The notes: generated by a model not told the origin, from the letters alone. A DNA stretch of 64,000 bases from Niveibacterium umoris (GCF_014197015.1 NZ_JACIET010000002.1:124001-188000); one strand, 5' to 3'; counted from the stretch's first letter, positions 1 to 8,906 are shown. Program-made: numbers and translations.

Positions 1-1
1 C

Positions 2-262
2 TTCTCGTTGCTGCTGACCTTCTTCATACAGATCGCGATCTGGGCCGGCATCTTCCGCGCGCTGCACCAGTTCGACGACATGGAAACCGCGGTCTACCAC
101 TCCGCGGTGAACTTCGCGACGCTCGGCTATGGCGACATCGTGATGCAGGCGCCGTGGCGCATCCTCGGCCCGCTCGAAGCGATCTGCGGCAACCTCACAT
201 TGGGTATCGCGGTGGGTGTGCTGGTCAGTGCCCTGCGGGTGATCCAGGGCACCGAGCGTTGA
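2..262 (+). CDS. Potassium/ion channel, C-terminal part (cut by window start)
   Basis: The reading frame is already open at the window edge, so only the last ~86 residues are visible. They contain the pore helix and a canonical K+ selectivity filter, TLGYGD, followed by a hydrophobic helix that would be the inner transmembrane segment, and end with a short cytoplasmic tail. This is the Ion_trans_2 (two-TM channel) layout, so the product should be an inner-membrane cation channel. The N-terminal part and any regulatory domain lie outside the window. The filter makes the family secure; ion preference and gating cannot be judged from this fragment. Confidence 0.8.
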   Translation, partial: FSLLLTFFIQIAIWAGIFRALHQFDDMETAVYHSAVNFATLGYGDIVMQAPWRILGPLEAICGNLTLGIAVGVLVSALRVIQGTER

Positions 263-347
263 TGCGAATCAGGCGGCCGGCCGCCTGAGGCGCCGATACT
301 CGCAACTCCGCCCAACACCGCCGGTCGCACCGGCACAGGCCGACACC

Positions 348-788
348 ATGCAGACCCGCCCGATCACCGCCGCCCATATCCCGCAGCTGGTTCCGATCTT
401 CATCGAGATCTTCAACGCGCCGCCCTGGCACGACGGCTGGACGCCGGAAGTCGCCACCGAGCGCTTTGAGAGTCTGGTTGCAAACCCCAACTTCCGTGGC
501 TTCGCGATCTGGGAGAACGACGTGCCACTGGGCTTCGCGCTGGGCGCACGTGAACGCTGGCACGACGGCTGGTTCTTCGCGCTGCGCGAGATGTGCGTCG
601 CGCGCGCACGGCAAGGCGAAGGGATTGGCCGGCGCCTGATCGAAGCCATGTGCGAAGACCTGCGCGAAGAAGGCATCAGCTCGATCAACCTGCAGACCGG
701 CGAAAACGCCCCCGGCCACGCCTTCTACGCCCGGCTCGGCTTCAGCGAAATGCCGCTGGTGACGATGAGCAAGCTGCTCGGCAGCTGA
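348..788 (+). CDS. GNAT family N-acetyltransferase
   Basis: A 146-residue protein with the GNAT fold pattern. The acetyl-CoA pyrophosphate-binding motif RQGEGIGRRL lies around residues 88-97, followed by the helix and the late ENAPGHAFYARLGF segment typical of motif B. It should transfer an acetyl group from acetyl-CoA to a small-molecule or protein amine in the cytoplasm; the substrate cannot be read from sequence. It lies between the channel gene and thiL on the same strand, with ~85 bases upstream and ~96 downstream, so it may be its own transcription unit. No sign of truncation. Confidence 0.8.
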   Translation: MQTRPITAAHIPQLVPIFIEIFNAPPWHDGWTPEVATERFESLVANPNFRGFAIWENDVPLGFALGARERWHDGWFFALREMCVARARQGEGIGRRLIEAMCEDLREEGISSINLQTGENAPGHAFYARLGFSEMPLVTMSKLLGS

Positions 789-884
789 CATCAAGCACTG
801 CCGGAAACGCCCGGCAACAACCCGGCCTCCGGCAAAGGCCGGGGAAGCGTGGATAATCGCGGCTCCACCCTGTTCGCGGCCGCC

Positions 885-1841
885 ATGCCTTCCGAATTCA
901 GCCTCATCGCCCGGCATTTCACCCGCCCGACCCGGCACACCGTGCTAGGCGTGGGTGACGACTGCGCGATCGTGGCACCGTCGGCCGGCCACGAACTGCT
1001 GGTATCGAGCGACATGCTGGTCGCCGGCACTCATTTCCTGCCGGATACCGATCCGCTCCGCCTGGGCTGGAAGACTGCCGCAGTCAATATCTCGGATATC
1101 GCCGCGATGGGCGGAACGCCGCGCTGGATCACGCTTGCGCTATCGCTGCCGGCGGCGGACGAGGCCTGGATCGCGGCGCTGGCGCAAGGCTTTTCGGAAT
1201 GCTGCACGGCCTTCGACGTTGACTGGATCGGCGGCGACACAACCCGCGGGCCGCTGAACCTGTGCGCCACCGTGTTTGGCGAAGCGCCTAGCGGACAAGC
1301 GATCCGCCGCGGCGGCGCACGGCCCGGCGACGAGGTCTGGGTGTCCGGCTGGCCGGGTCTGGCCGCACTGGGTCTGCGCCACCTGCTCGACGGCATACCG
1401 CTTGCCGAGGACTGGCGCGCGATCTGCGTCGACGCGCTCGAACGCCCGCAGCCGCGCGTCGCACTGGGGCAATCGCTGCGCGGCATCGCCAGCGCGATGC
1501 TCGACGTATCCGACGGGCTGGCCGGCGATCTCGGCCATATCCTCAATGCGTCGGCGTGCGGCGCCGTGCTCGACGAAGCAGCGCTGCCGCTCGGCCCCGC
1601 GCTCGCCGCCTGCAACGACGCTGCGCGAGCCCGGCACTGCCTGCTCGCGGGCGGCGACGACTATGAACTCGTATTCACCGCACCCCCTTCGCAGCGCACC
1701 GCGCTACAGGCTATCGCCGCCGCGCACGGCGTGCCGCTGACCCGTATCGGGGCCTGCACCGCGCAAACCGGTCTGTACCTGCGCGCGCCCGACGGCCGCG
1801 TCGAGGCACTTGCCGCACAGGGTTTCGATCACTTCGCATGA
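885..1841 (+). CDS. thiL: Thiamine-monophosphate kinase
   Basis: ATP-dependent kinase that converts thiamine monophosphate to thiamine pyrophosphate, the last step of TPP synthesis. The 318-residue product has the family landmarks in order: the N-terminal EFSLIARHF, GVGDDCA (about residue 22), the SSDMLVAGTHF metal/substrate segment, NISDIAAMGG, GGDTTRG, DVSDGLAGDL and GGDDYELVFT. I chose the ATG at 885 because it matches the family N-terminus; a GTG at 849 in the same frame would add 12 residues that do not look like ThiL. The stop overlaps the start of the next gene (ATGA), which suggests translational coupling. In many proteobacteria thiL is followed by pgpA; here an exporter gene sits between them. 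Confidence 0.95.
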   Translation: MPSEFSLIARHFTRPTRHTVLGVGDDCAIVAPSAGHELLVSSDMLVAGTHFLPDTDPLRLGWKTAAVNISDIAAMGGTPRWITLALSLPAADEAWIAALAQGFSECCTAFDVDWIGGDTTRGPLNLCATVFGEAPSGQAIRRGGARPGDEVWVSGWPGLAALGLRHLLDGIPLAEDWRAICVDALERPQPRVALGQSLRGIASAMLDVSDGLAGDLGHILNASACGAVLDEAALPLGPALAACNDAARARHCLLAGGDDYELVFTAPPSQRTALQAIAAAHGVPLTRIGACTAQTGLYLRAPDGRVEALAAQGFDHFA

Positions 1842-2701
1842 ACCGCCCCGCCCTCACGCTCATCTGTACCGCCATGTTCTGGGCAGCGATCTGGTGGCCC
1901 TTCCGCTGGCTGCTCGAACACGGGTTGTCTACGCCGCTGGCGAATACGCTGGCCTTCGGCTTCGGCGCGGTGATTGCGCTGGCCTGGTCGCGCGGCCGCC
2001 TGCCGGGCTTCATGCGCGACCCGCGCCTGCTGGTGCTCGCGCTCGCCTCGGCGATCTGCAACCTCGGCTACAACGCGGCCGCCACCCACGCGCCGGTGAT
2101 GAAGGTGGTGCTGTTGCTTTACACCGCGCCGCTGTGGACCGTGCCGCTGGCCTGGTGGCTGCTGCGCGAGCGTCCCGGCCTGCGCGGCAGCGTGGCGCTG
2201 GCGCTGTGTGTCGGCGGCGCCTTGCTGATGCTGTGGCACCCGGCATTGGGCTACCCCTGGCCGGCGTCCGGCTGGGAGTGGATCGGGCTCGCCGCCGGCG
2301 CCAGCTTCGCGGTTTACAACGTGTTGATTCGCGCCCTGCCGCATGGCGACGAGAAGGAACGCGTCGCACTGATCTTCATTGTCGAGTTCGTGCTCGCGGG
2401 CGCGTGGCTGCTCGCCGACGGCGAAACCCTCGCGGCACCCGGCGCCGCCCCCTTGGGGATGACGGCCTTTGTCGGCATCGCGATGTGGGGCATCATCATC
2501 GCGATGCAGTGGGGGCTGCAACGCTTGCCCGCCAACCTCGCCGCGGTACTGATGAGCACCGAACTGGTCTTCGCCGCGCTGTTTTCATGGTGGTGGGCCG
2601 GCGAGACGCTGAGCGCGCGCGAGCTCACCGGTGCCTTGCTGGTCGCCAGCGCCGCGCTGATCTCGGCCTGGCAACCGGCCGAAGCCCCCGCCACCGCCTG
2701 A
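1838..2701 (+). CDS. EamA/DMT-family inner-membrane transporter
   Basis: A 287-residue, very hydrophobic protein with roughly ten membrane-spanning segments in two related halves, as in the drug/metabolite transporter (EamA) family. The second half has the typical ending LMSTELVFAALFSWWWAGE followed by another helix. These proteins usually export metabolites or small compounds; the substrate is not evident. The gene overlaps thiL by four bases and is 12 bases ahead of pgpA, so it is probably in one operon with them. Insertion of an exporter into the thiL-pgpA pair is the only contextual oddity. Confidence 0.85.
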   Translation: MNRPALTLICTAMFWAAIWWPFRWLLEHGLSTPLANTLAFGFGAVIALAWSRGRLPGFMRDPRLLVLALASAICNLGYNAAATHAPVMKVVLLLYTAPLWTVPLAWWLLRERPGLRGSVALALCVGGALLMLWHPALGYPWPASGWEWIGLAAGASFAVYNVLIRALPHGDEKERVALIFIVEFVLAGAWLLADGETLAAPGAAPLGMTAFVGIAMWGIIIAMQWGLQRLPANLAAVLMSTELVFAALFSWWWAGETLSARELTGALLVASAALISAWQPAEAPATA

Positions 2702-2713
2702 CGCCGGAATCCC

Positions 2714-3202
2714 ATGCCGATCCAGCCCACGCCCCGTTTCCTGCTCGCCCACCCGGCCCACTTTCTGGCGCTGGGGCTCGGCTCCGGCCTCGCCCCGAAG
2801 GCGCCCGGCACCTTCGGCACCCTCGCCGCCTGCCTGCTGTACCCGATGCTGCGCGGCCTGCTGCCGCACGACTGGGCCTTCCTCGCCTTTCTCGGATGGA
2901 GCTTCGTGCTCGGTTGCTTCGCAATCGAAATCACCGGCCGCAAGCTGGGCGAGATCGACCACGGCGCCATCGTCTGGGACGAGTTCGTCGCAATGTGGCT
3001 GGTGCTGTTCTTCACGCCGCCCGGCCTCACCTGGGCGATTGGCGCCTTCGTACTGTTCCGCGCCTTCGACATCCTCAAGCCACCGCCGATCCGCCAGTGC
3101 GATGCGCGCTTCAAACACGGACTTGGCGTGATGTTCGACGACCTGCTGGCCGCCGGCTATGCGCTGCTGGTGCTCGCCATCCTCAAACGGATCATTGGCT
3201 GA
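2714..3202 (+). CDS. pgpA: Phosphatidylglycerophosphatase A
   Basis: Membrane lipid phosphatase that removes the terminal phosphate from phosphatidylglycerophosphate to give phosphatidylglycerol. The 162-residue length is normal. Family signatures visible are LGSGLAPKAPGTFGTL near residues 23-38, GRKLGEIDHGAIVWDEFVAMW in the middle and the C-terminal FRAFDILKPPPIRQCD segment, separated by hydrophobic helices. The stop codon shares its last base with the start of pncC, so the two genes are probably co-translated. Placement after thiL is common in proteobacteria and supports the call. Confidence 0.93.
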   Translation: MPIQPTPRFLLAHPAHFLALGLGSGLAPKAPGTFGTLAACLLYPMLRGLLPHDWAFLAFLGWSFVLGCFAIEITGRKLGEIDHGAIVWDEFVAMWLVLFFTPPGLTWAIGAFVLFRAFDILKPPPIRQCDARFKHGLGVMFDDLLAAGYALLVLAILKRIIG

Positions 3203-3678
3203 TGGATCACGAACTCGAACGGCTCTCGAAAGACATCGGCGACTGGCTCGCCGCGCGCGGCCATGTGCTGGCCACCGCCGAATCGTGCACCGGCGGCTGG
3301 ATCGCCGAGGTGGTGACGGCCACATCGGGCAGTTCCGGCTGGTTTGACCGCGGCTGGATCACCTACTCCAACGAAGCCAAGCAAGCGATGCTGGGTGTGC
3401 AGGCGGCCACGCTGGCAACCCATGGCGCAGTGAGCGAAGCGGTGGTGCGCGAGATGGCCGAAGGCGCGCTGGCCGCTTCGGCCGCGAGCCATGCGATTGC
3501 GGTGTCCGGCGTCGCCGGCCCCACCGGCGGTACGCCCGAAAAGCCGGTCGGCACCGTGTGGATCGCCTGGGCAGAACGCGGCGGCACGACCCGCGCCGAA
3601 TCCCACCGTTTCGATGGCGACCGTGAAGCAGTGCGGCGCCAGACCGTGATCCGCGCCCTCGCGACACTGATCGCTTGA
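3202..3678 (+). CDS. pncC: Nicotinamide-nucleotide amidohydrolase (CinA C-terminal family)
   Basis: A 158-residue single-domain CinA-C protein. The PncC type deamidates nicotinamide mononucleotide to nicotinate mononucleotide in pyridine-nucleotide recycling. Visible motifs are ATAESCTGGWIAE with the nucleophilic serine, the YSNEAKQAMLGV segment and VSGVAGPTGGTPEKPVGTVW. The N-terminal MoCF-like domain of full-length CinA is absent, which is normal for PncC. The same frame is open far upstream, but the ATG at 3202 overlaps the pgpA stop and gives the family length, so I use it. Confidence 0.92.
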   Translation: MDHELERLSKDIGDWLAARGHVLATAESCTGGWIAEVVTATSGSSGWFDRGWITYSNEAKQAMLGVQAATLATHGAVSEAVVREMAEGALAASAASHAIAVSGVAGPTGGTPEKPVGTVWIAWAERGGTTRAESHRFDGDREAVRRQTVIRALATLIA

Positions 3679-3717
3679 GCGATCCAAACACCCACCCGCA
3701 ATTTCGCACGCCTTCTC

Positions 3718-4206
3718 ATGCAACTCGACATCTTCCGCGCCAACCTTCACCAACCCGAACACGCTGCCGCCATGCTCCTGCTGCTCGACGCCTATGCCCG
3801 CGACCCGGCAGGCGGCGCCGAGGGGCTCAAGGACGAGGTCAAGGCACGCCTGCCGCGCGCCCTCGCCGACCGCCCTGGCGTGCATGTGCTGCTCGCCTTC
3901 GCCGAAGGCGAGCCAGCCGGGCTCGCGATCTGCATGGAAGGCTATTCGACCTTTGCCGGCGCACCGCTGCTGAACCTGCACGACTTCGCCGTGCTGCCGA
4001 CCCATCGCGGCGCCGGCATCGGCCGCGCGCTGATGACGCAGGTGGTCGCGCTCGCCGAGAAACTCGAGTGCTGCAAGGTCACGCTGGAAGTACTCGAAGG
4101 CAATGCGCCGGCGCGTGCGCTATACCGTGACTGTGGCTTCGAGGACTACGCGCTCGACCCGGCCTGGGGCAAGGCGATGTTCATGCAACGCTGGATCGGA
4201 GACTGA
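3718..4206 (+). CDS. GNAT family N-acetyltransferase
   Basis: A 162-residue acetyltransferase with the acetyl-CoA-binding motif THRGAGIGRALM near residues 95-106 and the late EVLEGNAPARALYRDCGF element typical of GNAT motif B. The substrate is unknown. It begins 39 bases after pncC on the same strand and may be a distal member of that operon. It is not closely similar to the acetyltransferase at 348-788, so this does not look like a recent duplication. Confidence 0.82.
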   Translation: MQLDIFRANLHQPEHAAAMLLLLDAYARDPAGGAEGLKDEVKARLPRALADRPGVHVLLAFAEGEPAGLAICMEGYSTFAGAPLLNLHDFAVLPTHRGAGIGRALMTQVVALAEKLECCKVTLEVLEGNAPARALYRDCGFEDYALDPAWGKAMFMQRWIGD

Positions 4207-4318
4207 GCGGGGGCCATTCAAGCGCAACGCGATTGCGCCGTGAACGCTGCAGCGGGTGTCGCGCGCAGACACCCGCCTTGAGCGAGATCTCAGGTCACTG
4301 CGCGAGAAAGGTTGCGCC

Positions 4319-5371
4319 ATGCTGGATTTGCGTTCCCGCCCCACGGTGCTGATCGTCGACGACGCCGCGGACAACATCGACATCCTCAGCAACGCCTTGA
4401 AGGACGATTACCGCGTCAAGGTGGCCAACAGCGGGGAGCGCGCGCTGCGACAGGTGTATTCCGACACGCCGCCCGACCTGATCCTGCTCGACGTGATGAT
4501 GCCTGAGATGAGCGGCCATGAAGTCTGCCGTCGCCTGAAGGCGAATCCGGACCGGCGACGCATTCCGGTGATCTTCGTGACGAGCATGGACGCCGCCGAG
4601 GACGAGGCGTTCGGCCTCTCGCTTGGCGCCGTCGACTACATCACCAAGCCGATCAGTCCGGCCATCGTGCGGGCCCGCGTGCGCACCCACCTCGCGCTGT
4701 ACGACCAGACGCTTGAACTTGAGAAGATGGTGGCGCAACGCACAGCGGAACTGAGCGAATCGCGCCGCCAGCTGATCGGCTGCCTTGCCCGCGCGGCCGA
4801 ATTCCGCGACAACGAAACCGGCAACCATGTGATGCGGATGAGCCACAGCGCGCGCCTGATCGCACTGGCAATGGGGCTGGGGCCTCTGACGGCGGAGCTG
4901 ATCCAGATGGCGGCGCCGATGCACGATATCGGCAAGATCGGCACGCCGGACCGGGTGCTGCTCAAGGCCGGCCCCCTTGCCCCGGAAGAATGGACAACGA
5001 TGAAGCGGCATGCCGGCATCGGCGCCGAGATCATCGGCGAGCACGACGACGATCTGCTTCGCGCGGCACGTTCGATCGCGATGTCACACCATGAGAAATG
5101 GGACGGCAGCGGCTACCCGGCCGGCCTGAGCGGCGATGCGATCCCGATTGAGGGCCGCATCGTCGCGCTTGCCGACGTCTTCGATGCCTTGATGTCGGTG
5201 CGGCCCTACAAGGCCGCGCTGTCGCTGGAAGCGGCGCTGGACTACATCCGCAGCCAGAGCGGCCGGCATTTCGACCCGACGGTGGTCGCGGCCTTCGAGC
5301 ATTGCCTGCCGGATCTGCTCGAGGTGCGCCAGCGTTATCTCGACGAGGGTGACACCGGGGCGGCTACTTGA
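4319..5371 (+). CDS. Response regulator with HD-GYP phosphodiesterase domain
   Basis: A 350-residue two-domain signalling protein. The N-terminal receiver domain carries the acidic pair near residues 14-15, the phospho-acceptor Asp58 in LILLDVMMPEM and the Lys110 switch (DYITKP). A short coiled linker leads to an HD-GYP domain with HD at 202-203 (MHDIGKIG), the HH pair at 257-258 and WDGSGYP at 261-267. HD-GYP domains hydrolyse cyclic di-GMP, so phosphorylation probably controls local c-di-GMP levels. No cognate kinase is adjacent. I prefer the ATG at 4319, which has a GAAAGG ribosome site seven bases upstream, over a GTG at 4256 in the same frame. Confidence 0.92.
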   Translation: MLDLRSRPTVLIVDDAADNIDILSNALKDDYRVKVANSGERALRQVYSDTPPDLILLDVMMPEMSGHEVCRRLKANPDRRRIPVIFVTSMDAAEDEAFGLSLGAVDYITKPISPAIVRARVRTHLALYDQTLELEKMVAQRTAELSESRRQLIGCLARAAEFRDNETGNHVMRMSHSARLIALAMGLGPLTAELIQMAAPMHDIGKIGTPDRVLLKAGPLAPEEWTTMKRHAGIGAEIIGEHDDDLLRAARSIAMSHHEKWDGSGYPAGLSGDAIPIEGRIVALADVFDALMSVRPYKAALSLEAALDYIRSQSGRHFDPTVVAAFEHCLPDLLEVRQRYLDEGDTGAAT

Positions 5372-5621
5372 GCTTGTGCGCCGAGAGCAGCACAGCCTTG
5401 CCGGCCACGAAACTGACTTTGATGTTGCGTTCGGCATCGCCCCACTGACAGAGGCGCACGCCCAGGGTTTCATCGCAGCTCGCCGGCGTGCCGATCACAT
5501 CCTCGACTTCGGCCTGCGTCATGCCTGCATGCAATTGCTCGTAGCGCTGCAGCGTGAGCTTGCTGCAGCCATTCAACAGGGCCAGAACCAGACACGTGGC
5601 GAACAGGAGCGGCGGCTTCAT
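5364..5621 (-). CDS. Small BamE/SmpA-like lipoprotein
   Basis: An 85-residue protein with a signal peptide ending in the lipobox LLNGC, so it should be a membrane lipoprotein with the modified cysteine near residue 19. The mature part ([20 protein letters not shown]) resembles the SmpA/OmlA/BamE fold or the related DUF3862 group, but the protein is short and the exact role is unknown. Its start overlaps the end of ubiX (ATGA), so they are co-transcribed. Its 3' end overlaps the end of the convergent HD-GYP gene by eight bases. Confidence 0.75.
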   Translation of the reverse strand: MKPPLLFATCLVLALLNGCSKLTLQRYEQLHAGMTQAEVEDVIGTPASCDETLGVRLCQWGDAERNIKVSFVAGKAVLLSAHKLK

Positions 5622-6241
5622 GCGTCGGACTCGCGCGTTTCGTCGCCCCAGCGGGGCATCAGCGTGTTGGGCACGGCGAGTTGGTCGAGCACCCGCGCGA
5701 CCACGAAGTCCACCATGTCTTGCACTGACTTCGGGTGGGTGTAGAAGCCGGGGCTGGGCGGCAGGATCACGACGCCCATGCGTGAGAGCTTCAGCATGTT
5801 CTCAAGATGCAGCGTGGAAAACGGCGTTTCGCGCGGCACCAGCACGAGGGTACGGCGTTCCTTCAGGCACACGTCGGCCGCGCGCTCGATCAGGTTCGAC
5901 GACAGCCCTGCGGCAATTGCGGCCAAAGTACCCATCGTGCAGGGGCAGATCACCATCGCGTCGGGCGGGTTGGAGCCGGAGGCGAGCGGCGCGAACCATT
6001 CCTCGCGGCCGTACACCGCGAGTTGGGCCTCCGCCGCGCCAAAGCGTTCGGCGAACAGCGCCTGCACTTCCGACGGGCGCGCCGGCAGTGCGAGGTCCAT
6101 TTCCTGCCGCGCCACGATCTGCGCGACTTGCGAATACAGCAGCTCGACCTTGATGCCCGCAGCCAGCAGGCATTCGAGCAGGCGGATGCCGTAGGGCATG
6201 CCGGAGGCGCCGGTGAAGGCAAGGGCGATGCGGCGGGTCAT
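5618..6241 (-). CDS. ubiX: Flavin prenyltransferase UbiX
   Basis: Makes prenylated FMN, the cofactor of the UbiD decarboxylase used in ubiquinone synthesis. The 207-residue product shows the family pattern: [20 protein letters not shown] at the N-terminus (FMN site), [20 protein letters not shown] in the middle and [19 protein letters not shown] toward the end, with the final [23 protein letters not shown] helix. The upstream in-frame ATG at 6271 would add ten residues not seen in the family; the ATG at 6241 matches it better. It overlaps the downstream lipoprotein gene by four bases. ubiD is not nearby. Confidence 0.95.
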   Translation of the reverse strand: MTRRIALAFTGASGMPYGIRLLECLLAAGIKVELLYSQVAQIVARQEMDLALPARPSEVQALFAERFGAAEAQLAVYGREEWFAPLASGSNPPDAMVICPCTMGTLAAIAAGLSSNLIERAADVCLKERRTLVLVPRETPFSTLHLENMLKLSRMGVVILPPSPGFYTHPKSVQDMVDFVVARVLDQLAVPNTLMPRWGDETRESDA

Positions 6242-6520
6242 CGGTTTACTCCGTGAGCGAGCATCAGGCAATTGTACGTGGCCATGCGGCCATGGTGCCC
6301 GCGCGTCGGTGCGATCTCGCCGTGTCGCGCTTCAGCCTGCCTCGCCGAGTGCTGCAAGGGTCTCGATGAGGACTTCGGCTGCGGCGTGGAGGAAGGCGCT
6401 CATGTCGTGCTCCTGCTGGTCGTGTGTGATCGATCTGCCGAATTTAGGTAGCCACGAGCGTTGAGACCAATCGACTGTCTCGATGCCGTCGATAGATGGC
6501 GGCTATGCGGCATCCCCAAC
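6242..6520. other. Intergenic stretch with no recognisable gene
   Basis: About 280 bases between the ubiX start and the purU terminator. It must carry the minus-strand promoter of ubiX, but I cannot pick out convincing -35/-10 boxes. Short overlapping frames here have no family resemblance and no good ribosome sites. I see no RNA gene or repeat. Confidence 0.5.
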
Positions 6521-6547
6521 AAAAAGGGCGCCCACTTGCGGGCGCCC
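6521..6547 (-). terminator. Rho-independent terminator of purU
   Basis: A perfect 8-bp stem, GGGCGCCC (6526-6533) pairing with GGGCGCCC (6540-6547), around a six-base loop. On the minus strand it is followed by a run of five T (the A run at 6521-6525). It lies 22 bases past the purU stop, in the right orientation to end purU transcription. Confidence 0.85.
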
Positions 6548-6568
6548 TGATTGCGGTCGGGGGCAGGT

Positions 6569-7429
6569 TCAGCGGAAGACGACCGTCTTGTTGCCATGCA
6601 CCAGCACCCGGTCTTCCAGGTGATAGCGCAGGCCGCGCGCGAGCACGGCTTTTTCGATGTCCTTGCCGTAGCGGACCATATCCTCGACCGAGTCGGAGTG
6701 ATCGACGCGGATCACGTCCTGGTCGATGATCGGCCCCTGGTCCAGTTCTTCCGTGACGTAATGGCAGGTCGCGCCGATCAGCTTCACGCCGCGGGTATGC
6801 GCCTGGTGATAGGGCTTGGCGCCGACGAAACTGGGCAGGAAACTGTGGTGGATGTTGATGATCTGGCCCGGGTAATCACGGCACATCTCCGGCGGGATGA
6901 TCTGCATGTAGCGCGCCAGCACCATCACGTCGCCACGCACCTCTTCGAAGATGCGCCGCACTTCTGCATACGCCGCCGGCTTGTTCTCTGCGGTGACCGG
7001 CACATGGTGGAACGGGATGCCATGCCACTCGACCAGCCCCCGGAAGGTGTCGTGGTTCGAGATCACGCAGGGGATCTCGATATCCAGCTCCTTGCTCTGC
7101 CAGCGGCCGATCAGGTCGTACAGGCAGTGCTCCTGCTTGCTGACCATCAGCACGACGCGCTTCTTCACCGCGCTGTCGGTGATCTTCCAGTCCATGTCGA
7201 ACTCACGCGCGATCGGCGCGAAACGCTCGCGCAGTTCCGCCAACAGGAAGGGCAGCGAACTGGCGCGAATCTCGATGCGCAGGAAGTAACGCTGCGCTTC
7301 GTGATCGGTGTGCATGTTGGATTCGAAGATCCAGCCGCCGTGCTCGGCGATGAAGCCGGTGACCCGCGCAACGATGCCGGAGCGATCGGGGCAGGAGGCG
7401 GTGAGCGTGTAGAAGCGTTGGGTGTGCAT
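6569..7429 (-). CDS. purU: Formyltetrahydrofolate deformylase
   Basis: Hydrolyses 10-formyltetrahydrofolate to formate and tetrahydrofolate, balancing one-carbon pools and feeding PurT. The 286-residue protein has an N-terminal ACT domain (TASCPDRSGIVARVTGFIAE, residues ~9-28) and a C-terminal formyltransferase-like domain with the signature NIHHSFLPSFVGAKPYHQA and GATCHYVTEELDQGPIIDQD, including the catalytic Asn/His/Asp set. Length and domain order are those of PurU. A strong terminator follows. The upstream gene thrH lies 48 bases away on the same strand and may share its transcript. Confidence 0.95.
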   Translation of the reverse strand: MHTQRFYTLTASCPDRSGIVARVTGFIAEHGGWIFESNMHTDHEAQRYFLRIEIRASSLPFLLAELRERFAPIAREFDMDWKITDSAVKKRVVLMVSKQEHCLYDLIGRWQSKELDIEIPCVISNHDTFRGLVEWHGIPFHHVPVTAENKPAAYAEVRRIFEEVRGDVMVLARYMQIIPPEMCRDYPGQIINIHHSFLPSFVGAKPYHQAHTRGVKLIGATCHYVTEELDQGPIIDQDVIRVDHSDSVEDMVRYGKDIEKAVLARGLRYHLEDRVLVHGNKTVVFR

Positions 7430-7477
7430 GGGGGGATGCTTCCTGAAGGGGCGTCACCAGACGCCCCGAGGCAAGGC

Positions 7478-8086
7478 TCAGATTCTTGAGGCAGCTTCGT
7501 CGATGTATCGACGCAGCGTGTCGTAGTCGCGCGCCACCGGATATTGCGGAAACTCGCGAATCACGTTTTCGGGCGGGTGCATCAGGATGCCGGCTTCGGC
7601 CTGGCCGAGCATTGCGGTGTCGTTGTACGAATCACCGGCGGCGATGCACTTGAAGTTGAGGCCCTGGAAGGCCTTCACCGCGGCGCGCTTCTGATCCGGC
7701 ATGCGCAGGTGGTAATTCACCAGCTTGCCGGTCGCGTCCGCTTCCAGTCGGTGGCAGAACAGCGTCGGCATGCCGAGCTGTTCCATCAGCGGCTTCGCGA
7801 ATTCGTAGAAGGTGTCGGACAGGATCACGACCTGATATTGCTGGCGCAGGCCGTCGAGGAAAGCCTTCGCACCTTCGAGCGGCGACAGTCCGGCGATGAC
7901 CTTCTGGATCTCCGGCAGGCCAAGGCCCTTCTCGGCCAGGATGTCGAGCCGATACTTCATCAACTTGTCGTAGTCCGGCTCGTCGCGCGTCGTGCGGCGC
8001 AGGGATTCGATGCCGGTGGCTTCGGCGAAGGCGATCCAGATTTCGGGAACGAGCACGCCTTCGAGGTCAAGACAGACAATTTTCAC
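7478..8086 (-). CDS. thrH: Phosphoserine phosphatase / phosphoserine:homoserine phosphotransferase ThrH
   Basis: A 202-residue HAD-superfamily enzyme. It begins with KIVCLDLEGVLVPEIW, where the usual DxDxT nucleophile loop is DLEG, the mark of the ThrH group rather than SerB. Later motifs are VVILSDTFYEF (motif II) and AAGDSYNDTAML (motif IV). ThrH dephosphorylates phosphoserine and can pass the phosphate to homoserine. The start is a GTG at 8086 with AGGAAG four bases upstream; an ATG at 8161 in frame would add 25 residues without family similarity. The gene precedes purU in the same orientation. Confidence 0.92.
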   Translation of the reverse strand: MKIVCLDLEGVLVPEIWIAFAEATGIESLRRTTRDEPDYDKLMKYRLDILAEKGLGLPEIQKVIAGLSPLEGAKAFLDGLRQQYQVVILSDTFYEFAKPLMEQLGMPTLFCHRLEADATGKLVNYHLRMPDQKRAAVKAFQGLNFKCIAAGDSYNDTAMLGQAEAGILMHPPENVIREFPQYPVARDYDTLRRYIDEAASRI

Positions 8087-8182
8087 GGGGCTTCCTGGAT
8101 GCTGAGGGCAGAAAGTTGCCGATTCTACCAGCCTGCCCCCGTTGGCCCGTGTGGCCTGCATCAGGTCTGACGCCGATCAGGC

Positions 8183-8866
8183 TCAGAAATGGATCTCGCA
8201 ACTGCCCAGCTTAGTGAGCTCCCGCTGCGCCGGCGCCCCGCGCACGACGATATCGCCAGAGCCGGTGCAACTGGCGACGACGCGTGCCGCCACCGACGCC
8301 GACAGGTCGCCGGAGCCAGCCAGCGACAAGGTCGCATCGCGGCTCTTCATTGAAGTCAGCACCACATCGCCCGAGCCCGACAGTGCCGCAGTCAGCGTGT
8401 CGGTTTCGCCGTCGGCGCTCAGATCCCCGGAGCCGGACAGCCTGACATCGAGGCGCTGCACCTTCACGCCGCGCGCGACTACATCACCGGAGCCGGACAA
8501 GGACAGCGCCAAGGCCGGGCCGCTCACCGACTGCAACTCGAGATCACCCGAGCCGACCAGCCTCGCCTCGCGCAGCGACGGCGAACTGACGGTCACCTTG
8601 AGCGTGTGCAGGGGGCCGAGCGTAAAGATGCGGCCCTTTGCCGTCAGCTTGAGCGTGCCGTCCACCACCTCGAAGCCAAGGCGCTCGACGAGATCCTTTT
8701 CGCCCTCTGCCACCAGCCGCGGGGCGCCGCTTCGCCAGACAAAGTCAAATGGTGCGGCGACCTCAATGCGGTCGAAGGCGGGTACCACCTTGTCGACCTT
8801 GGCGTTCTCGGCGTGCGCCGTGCTGGCCAGCAGCGCGAGTGTGATGATCGACAGGACCAGACGCAT
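8183..8866 (-). CDS. Exported DUF2807 (GIN-domain) protein with SGSGD repeats
   Basis: A 227-residue protein with a clear signal peptide (MRLVLSIITLALLASTAHA) and a mature part of the DUF2807 type, sometimes described as a putative autotransporter head or GIN domain. Six short repeats of the form (L/C)xGSGD(L/I/V) recur at ~16-27 residue spacing, as expected for turns of a beta-solenoid. It is probably periplasmic or surface-associated; the function is unknown. Start at 8866 is supported by GGGAG six bases upstream; an in-frame ATG further up would place unrelated residues before the signal peptide. It ends ~96 bases before thrH. Confidence 0.8.
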   Translation of the reverse strand: MRLVLSIITLALLASTAHAENAKVDKVVPAFDRIEVAAPFDFVWRSGAPRLVAEGEKDLVERLGFEVVDGTLKLTAKGRIFTLGPLHTLKVTVSSPSLREARLVGSGDLELQSVSGPALALSLSGSGDVVARGVKVQRLDVRLSGSGDLSADGETDTLTAALSGSGDVVLTSMKSRDATLSLAGSGDLSASVAARVVASCTGSGDIVVRGAPAQRELTKLGSCEIHF

Positions 8867-8906
8867 CGCGGACTCCCTCAACATCGAAAACCCGATCCTG
8901 CAAGAG

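Noticed and set aside
1810-3678. 622-codon frame joining the thiL end to pncC
   Set aside because: Only the last 158 codons match a family; the rest is out of frame with the EamA and pgpA genes.
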